9,899 nt of DNA, taken from CAZVIK01 sp964627045. Its GTDB lineage: Bacteria > Acidobacteriota > Terriglobia > Bryobacterales > Bryobacteraceae. The notes under the pieces are model-generated. The model saw only the letters and a list, made by a program, of their open reading frames with translations, did no database searches and was not told the DNA's origin. The number at the start of each line of letters is the position of its first letter. Positions within the stretch are counted from its first letter, which is position 1. Positions 6,427 through 9,899 of this stretch are shown here, piece by piece. The translations under genes and the position numbers were made by a program. Location: NCBI GenBank assembly GCA_964627045.1, contig CAZVIK010000154.1:1-9899 (forward strand). The letters are read 5' to 3'.

Positions 6427-7074
6427 GTGTCCAGGAAGATAACGCTCGTCTTGGCACAGGAGGAAGCCCTTTTTCGAGAAGGGCTCGCCTCCCTCTGCGA
6501 GGGCGCCGGCCGGTTTCGCGTCGTGGGTCAATGCGGCGACGGGCGCACCGCCGCCCGCCTCGTCGAGGCGCTGAGCCCCGATCTTGCCCTCCTCGATCTG
6601 GCTCTGCCGCGCCTGCACGCGCTCGCCGTCATCCGGCGTTGCGTGGACAAGGGTGCGCGGAGCAAGTACATGGTCGTCGCTTCGCGAGCCGAAAGCCGGG
6701 GTGTGTTGGGCGTGCTGCGGGCGGGTGCCAGCGGGTTCGTGCTCCGCACCGACGGCAGCCAGTGCCTGCTCCGGGGGCTCCGCGACATCCATGCGGGCAG
6801 CATCTTCATCTCGCCGCAGCTCAAGCTGGCCAGCGTCTTCCGCGGAAAGGCTACCGAACCTGACGCGGCCCACCAGGTCCTGAGCCCCCGCGAGTACCAA
6901 GTTTTCATGATGGTAGTGCACGGCCTGCGAGGCAAAGAGATCGCCGAGCGTCTGGAACTCAGCGAAAAGACGGTCAGCACCTACCGCAAGCTTCTGATGG
7001 AAAAGCTCGGCGTTGCCGATACCCCGGCGCTCGTCCGTTATGCCGTGCGCAAGCGGGTATTGCCTCTTCGCTAG
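6427..7074 (+). CDS. NarL/LuxR-type response regulator, degenerate receiver
   Basis: This 215-residue protein has an N-terminal receiver-like domain (about 4-120) and a C-terminal GerE/LuxR helix-turn-helix (about 150-213). In the HTH, LSPRE (152-156) and KEIAERLELSEKTVSTYR (170-187) are typical, so DNA binding is likely. The receiver keeps the acceptor aspartate D57 in LLDLALP. Other catalytic positions have changed: the acidic pair is Q11-E12 instead of DD, the switch Thr/Ser position is probably A85, and the conserved Lys is R107. Phosphorylation may therefore be weak or absent. GTG 6427 is chosen as start because GGGAGAG (6413-6419) lies 7 nt upstream and the receiver strand begins three residues later; an ATG at 6349 would overlap the STAS gene. 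The 40-nt spacing from the STAS gene suggests one operon. No partner histidine kinase is nearby. Confidence 0.87.
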   Translation: MSRKITLVLAQEEALFREGLASLCEGAGRFRVVGQCGDGRTAARLVEALSPDLALLDLALPRLHALAVIRRCVDKGARSKYMVVASRAESRGVLGVLRAGASGFVLRTDGSQCLLRGLRDIHAGSIFISPQLKLASVFRGKATEPDAAHQVLSPREYQVFMMVVHGLRGKEIAERLELSEKTVSTYRKLLMEKLGVADTPALVRYAVRKRVLPLR

Positions 7075-7095
7075 CCCGCCGCGCAGGGGGCGGGC
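7074..7095 (+). terminator. GC-rich hairpin after the regulator gene
   Basis: GCCCGCC (7074-7080) and GGCGGGC (7089-7095) form a perfect 7-bp stem with an 8-nt loop, starting at the last base of the regulator's stop codon. No T run follows, so it is not a classical intrinsic terminator. It may attenuate or stabilise the message between the signalling genes and the TPR gene. Confidence 0.35.
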
Positions 7096-7139
7096 CCGGC
7101 TCGGGATGTGTTAGGATCAAGTTTCTCCCTGAGGTCGTT

Positions 7140-7844
7140 GTGGACAGGCTCACTCGTAAAGAACTCAAGCAGGACAGGTTTGCTCAGGAGGTCGGCCATA
7201 CCGTCGAATTCTTCGAGCAGCACCGCAAGAAGATCACCATTTACGGCGCCGCGGCGCTGGCTCTGATTCTGGTCGTCGCGGCGGTTTTCTACTACAACCG
7301 CTCACAGCATGCCGCCCGCCAGTCGGCTCTGCGCGCGGCGCTCGACACCATGGAAGCCCCGACCGGCCCCGCGCCGGCTCCCGGCATCCGGGCGTTCGCC
7401 ACCCAGGCCGATAAGGACCAGGCCATCAACAAGGCGTGGTCGGACCTCGCGTCGAAGTACGCCGGCTCGGATGAGGGCGCCATCGCCGAGTACTATCTGG
7501 GAACCATCGCCGTCGGCCAGGGGCGATTGGAGGAGGCCGTCACGCGTCTTTCCAAGGTGTCCGCTTCGGGCCGGAAGGAACCCGCTTCCATCGCCGGTCT
7601 CGCGCTGGCGCAGGTCTACGTTTCGCAGGAAAAGACCGCCGAGGCCGAGAAGCTGCTTCGCGCGCTGGTCGCCTCGCCCACGATCATGGTTCCTAAGGAA
7701 GAGGCCACCATCGCCTTGGCGCGCCTCATCGCCCACTCGAAGCCGGACGAGGCCAAGAAGCTGCTCGAACCCTTGCGGTCCGCTCCCGGCGCCACCGGGC
7801 GCGCCGCCATGTCCACCTACGGCGAACTCTTCGCCCGGCAGTAG
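7140..7844 (+). CDS. Membrane-anchored tetratricopeptide-repeat protein, YfgM-like
   Basis: This 234-residue protein has a charged cytoplasmic N-terminus (1-31), one transmembrane segment (about 33-52) and a long alanine-rich region of helical pairs that looks like TPR repeats (about 75-225). One clear repeat is near 111-135 (AIAEYYLGTIAVGQGRLEEA) and another near 155-175 (AQVYVSQEKTAEAEKLL). The layout matches the YfgM/TPR_21 family, single-pass proteins with periplasmic TPR domains; Escherichia coli YfgM works with PpiD at the translocon. Positive charges (RKK, 29-31) before the membrane segment place the C-terminus outside. The role in this organism is inference. The start is GTG 7140 with GAGGT at 7131-7135, and translation ends 11 nt before the dGTPase start, so the two are probably co-transcribed. 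Confidence 0.82.
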   Translation: MDRLTRKELKQDRFAQEVGHTVEFFEQHRKKITIYGAAALALILVVAAVFYYNRSQHAARQSALRAALDTMEAPTGPAPAPGIRAFATQADKDQAINKAWSDLASKYAGSDEGAIAEYYLGTIAVGQGRLEEAVTRLSKVSASGRKEPASIAGLALAQVYVSQEKTAEAEKLLRALVASPTIMVPKEEATIALARLIAHSKPDEAKKLLEPLRSAPGATGRAAMSTYGELFARQ

Positions 7845-7855
7845 CCCCAGGCCGT

Positions 7856-8986
7856 ATGAGATCCGGCCTGGCGGCGCTGCGATGCCCCGACGGCGCGAGC
7901 CTCGGCCGCCGCTACCCCGAGCCGGTCCATCCCTACCGCGGCGAATTCCAGCGCGACCGCGATCGCATCGTGCACTCCCGCGCCTTCCGCCGCCTGGAGG
8001 ACAAGACGCAGGTCTTTACCCCGGACCTCTCGGACCATTTTCGCAACCGCCTCACGCATACCATTGAAGTCGTGCAGATCGCCCGCACCGCCGCCGCCGC
8101 GCTCCAATTGAACGAACCGCTCACCGAAGCCCTGGCGCTGGTGCACGACATCGGCCATCCCCCCTTCGCACACGCCGGCGAAGAGGAACTCAACCGCCAG
8201 ATGCTCCAGTTCGGCGAGCGCTTCGATCACAACCTCCACGCCCTTCGCATCGTCGAGTTCTTTGAGCGCCGTTATGCCGCCTTCCCCGGCCTGAACCTCA
8301 CCTTCGAGGTCCGCGAGGGCATCGCCAAGCATTCGCGCGACTTCGCCCCCGGCGAATTCGCCGAACTGGACGAGTACCTGCCCGGCTTGCGCCCTCCGCT
8401 GGAGGCCCAGTTGATCGACCTGGCCGACGAGATCGCCTACAACACCGCCGACCTGGACGATGCCTTCGCCGCCGGCATGTTCTCGCTCGACGACATCGCC
8501 CAGGCCGTCCCCGTCTACCGCAGCATCCTCGAAACGGCCGCCGCGCAGTTTCCCACGTCTCCCGAGCGGGTCCTGTTTCAGGAGTCGCTCCGTCCGCTGA
8601 TCGACCTGCTGGTTTCCGGCCTCATTGAGGGAACCCGCGCCGCCGCCGCCGAATCCGGCGTCCGGAGCGTGGACGATCTCCGCCGCTCACCCGCCCGCGT
8701 CGCGTGCATGTCGCCGGAAGCGGCCGCCGCCAGCCATGCCCTGAAGCGGTTCCTTCGCCAGCGGGTCTATTTCTCCGCAGCGTTGCTCAAAGAGCGCGAG
8801 CGCGTCTCAGCCATGCTCGGCGAGTTGTTCCAGTACTTCCTGCGCGCCCCGGAGGAACTCCCCGAACCGCAGCCCCCTTGGGAAGACGCCGTGCCGCTGC
8901 ACCGCCGCGTCTGCGACTACATCGCCGGAATGACCGACGGCTACTTCCGCCGCGTCTATGCCCGCACCGCCGGAAAGGAAGGTTGA
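7856..8986 (+). CDS. dgt: dGTPase-like HD-domain triphosphohydrolase
   Basis: This 376-residue protein is a member of the deoxyguanosinetriphosphate triphosphohydrolase-like family. The N-terminal signature RDRIVHSRAFRRLEDKTQV (35-53) is highly characteristic. The HD metal site is complete: H68 in RLTHTIEV, H97-D98 in LVHDIGHPPFAHAGE, and D191 in DLADEIAYNTADLDD. H125-N126 in FDHNLHALR and HSRDF near 159 are further family positions. Members hydrolyse dNTPs to deoxynucleoside and triphosphate and so trim the dNTP pool; the length fits the shorter, broad-specificity type rather than E. coli Dgt (about 500 residues). Substrate preference cannot be read from the sequence. The gene begins 11 nt after the TPR gene and ends 7 nt before the Cys-rich gene. 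The ribosome-binding site is weak (AGG, 7849-7851), consistent with coupling to the upstream gene. Confidence 0.94.
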   Translation: MRSGLAALRCPDGASLGRRYPEPVHPYRGEFQRDRDRIVHSRAFRRLEDKTQVFTPDLSDHFRNRLTHTIEVVQIARTAAAALQLNEPLTEALALVHDIGHPPFAHAGEEELNRQMLQFGERFDHNLHALRIVEFFERRYAAFPGLNLTFEVREGIAKHSRDFAPGEFAELDEYLPGLRPPLEAQLIDLADEIAYNTADLDDAFAAGMFSLDDIAQAVPVYRSILETAAAQFPTSPERVLFQESLRPLIDLLVSGLIEGTRAAAAESGVRSVDDLRRSPARVACMSPEAAAASHALKRFLRQRVYFSAALLKERERVSAMLGELFQYFLRAPEELPEPQPPWEDAVPLHRRVCDYIAGMTDGYFRRVYARTAGKEG

Positions 8987-8993
8987 CCGAGAA

Positions 8994-9635
8994 ATGAACT
9001 GCGCCATCTGTGCCACGCGGCGTCCCCGCCGTTCCTGTCCCGCCGTGCGCGGAGAGATTTGTCCGGTGTGCTGCGCCTCGTCCCGCGAGAATACCGTCGA
9101 TTGCCCGCTCGATTGCCGCCACCTGGCCGACGCCCACCTCCACGAGCGGCTGCCCGATCCCGATCCGGAGGCCTACCCTCACAAGGACGTCGAGATCACC
9201 GAGCGCTTCGCCGAAGACACCGCACCGCTGTTCACCTTTTTCGGGCACGCGCTGTCCGGTATCGCCGCCGCCTCGCCGGGCCTTCGCGACAGCGATGTCC
9301 GCGAGGCCCTGGAGGCCATGTCGCGCACCTATCGCACGCTGGAAAGCGGCCTGGTCTACGAGACCCGTCCTTCGAATCCGTTGGCCGCCGGAATCCAGCA
9401 GCGGCTCGCCGAGGAATTGGACGCCCTGCGAGCGCGCCTTCGCGAGCGAGCCGGAATGGAAACCCTGCGCGACTCGGACATCTTCGGCGTCCTGGTCATG
9501 TTCCAGCGAGTCGCTTACGGCCACGACAACGGCCGGCCGCGCGGACGGGCGTTCCTTTCCTTCCTGCGCCGCGAGTTCCCGGCCGCGCCGCCGCCCGCCA
9601 CCGCCCCGCCGGCCGGCGGCCTCATACTCCCGTAG
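8994..9635 (+). CDS. Cys-rich N-terminal, probable zinc-binding protein of unknown function
   Basis: This 213-residue protein has two parts. The first 43 residues hold eight cysteines (C3, C6, C15, C23, C26, C27, C37, C41) and H43, in the layout CxxC, CP, CPVCC, CPLDC. That pattern suggests two zinc sites. The rest (about 45-213) is mostly acidic/alanine-rich helix with no motif I recognise, and the C-terminus is proline-rich and probably disordered. I recall uncharacterised bacterial proteins starting with the same Cys pattern followed by RE and CPxDC, but no function. ATG 8994 is chosen because the metal-binding motif starts at residue 3 and AAGGAAGG (8975-8982) lies 11 nt upstream; an ATG at 8958 would overlap the dGTPase gene by 29 nt. 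It is probably translated with the dGTPase. The cysteines could instead bind an iron-sulfur cluster. Confidence 0.82.
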   Translation: MNCAICATRRPRRSCPAVRGEICPVCCASSRENTVDCPLDCRHLADAHLHERLPDPDPEAYPHKDVEITERFAEDTAPLFTFFGHALSGIAAASPGLRDSDVREALEAMSRTYRTLESGLVYETRPSNPLAAGIQQRLAEELDALRARLRERAGMETLRDSDIFGVLVMFQRVAYGHDNGRPRGRAFLSFLRREFPAAPPPATAPPAGGLILP

Positions 9636-9647
9636 CCGCCTACGGGA
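9628..9647. terminator. Hairpin holding both convergent stop codons
   Basis: TCCCGTAG (9628-9635) and CTACGGGA (9640-9647) form a perfect 8-bp stem with a 4-nt loop (9636-9639). The + gene stops with the TAG at 9633-9635 in one arm and the - gene stops with the TAG read from 9640-9642 in the other. There is no T run on either side, so it is a candidate bidirectional 3'-end hairpin rather than a proven terminator. Confidence 0.5.
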
Positions 9648-9899
9648 CCGTCACCGGGTTCGACGGGTGCCAGTACCGCCGCGCCTGCTGGCAGGCGTTT
9701 TCCAGCGGCGCGGAATCGCCGCAACTCGACTTGATCACGTTCCAGGCGGCCTGCAACCGCGACTGCACTCCGGCCGCGCTGGTCACGTTGAACTCGTTCT
9801 TGAGCGCCGTGGCCAACGGTAGCCCTTGCAGGTTCGCGTATTGCAGCCGCGCGAAGAAAACCGCGCCCCCTCCCGGAACGAAACCTCCCCAAAAAAATA
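9640..9899 (-). CDS. C-terminal part of an unrecognised protein (cut by window end)
   Basis: An open minus-strand frame enters from the window edge and ends with TAG at 9640-9642, giving 85 residues with no start inside the window. It is real coding sequence: third codon positions are nearly all G or C, and the residue mix is that of a normal soluble protein, with segments such as FFARLQYANLQG, LQAAWNVIKSSC and ARRYWHPSNP. The two cysteines in CGDSAPLENAC could form a disulfide, which would fit an exported protein. There is a distant similarity in style to the C-terminal helical part of secreted metallopeptidases, but it is too weak to assign. A run of seven A on the + strand sits close to the window edge. 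The other minus frame here (9515-9892) is arginine/glycine-rich and runs through the neighbouring gene, so it is rejected. Confidence 0.7.
   Translation of the reverse strand, partial: FFWGGFVPGGGAVFFARLQYANLQGLPLATALKNEFNVTSAAGVQSRLQAAWNVIKSSCGDSAPLENACQQARRYWHPSNPVTVP

Noticed and set aside
7856..8986. dGTPase as an anti-phage dNTP-depletion gene
   Set aside because: It sits among housekeeping-type genes, has the layout of the ordinary bacterial dGTPase-like family, and no other defence gene is nearby.
9515..9892. Minus-strand open frame with an ATG at the window edge
   Set aside because: It is Arg/Gly-rich and runs antisense through the end of the Cys-rich gene. The neighbouring minus frame ending at 9640 has far better codon use.
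1..9899. CRISPR array, insertion sequence or long direct repeats
   Set aside because: No regularly spaced repeats, transposase motifs or terminal inverted repeats were seen on either strand by reading.

Overview
The window is GC-rich bacterial chromosome, densely coded, with third codon positions almost always G or C. The gene mix is a secreted DUF4159 protein close to acidobacterial versions, a MutS2 of the LNVIG type, an RsbW-like/STAS/LuxR cluster, a YfgM-like TPR membrane protein, and a small cysteine-rich protein behind a dGTPase. This suggests an Acidobacteriota genome, perhaps of the Solibacter/Bryobacter kind. That placement is from memory of the families, not from a search. I see no phage, transposon, CRISPR or plasmid functions; it reads as ordinary core or lineage-core chromosome.

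Layout. On the + strand at 45-887 is the exported DUF4159 protein, and at 1093-1449 a single-domain PilZ protein (a probable c-di-GMP receptor) behind a structured leader. On the - strand are a tRNA-Glu(UUC) at 1544-1621, with its own well-formed promoter at 1655-1683, and a small exported c-type cytochrome at 1704-2036. A divergent gap then leads to a + strand bacterioferritin-comigratory-type peroxiredoxin (2168-2641). It ends tail-to-tail in, and overlaps by 12 nt, a - strand mutS2 (2630-5041). A - strand Nudix hydrolase (5043-5483) lies directly upstream of mutS2 with a single base between its stop and the mutS2 start.

From about 5490 everything runs on the + strand: an RsbW-like kinase/anti-sigma factor (5589-6008), a STAS anti-sigma antagonist (6042-6386) and a NarL/LuxR-type regulator with a worn receiver pocket (6427-7074). 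These form a probable partner-switching module. A second tight + strand group follows: a membrane-anchored TPR protein (7140-7844), a dGTPase-like HD hydrolase (7856-8986) and a Cys-rich probable zinc-binding protein (8994-9635). The last gene is the 3' part of an unrecognised - strand gene (9640-9899). Its stop codon and that of its convergent neighbour sit in the two arms of one perfect 8-bp hairpin.

Themes. There is signalling (PilZ, partner switch), oxidative or nucleotide-pool housekeeping (peroxiredoxin, Nudix, dGTPase) and nucleic-acid or ribosome maintenance (MutS2). I did not find a clear new defence or mobile system. The more interesting points are the degenerate receiver next to the RsbW/STAS pair, the Cys-rich protein paired with the dGTPase, the Nudix-MutS2 coupling, and the shared-stop hairpin.
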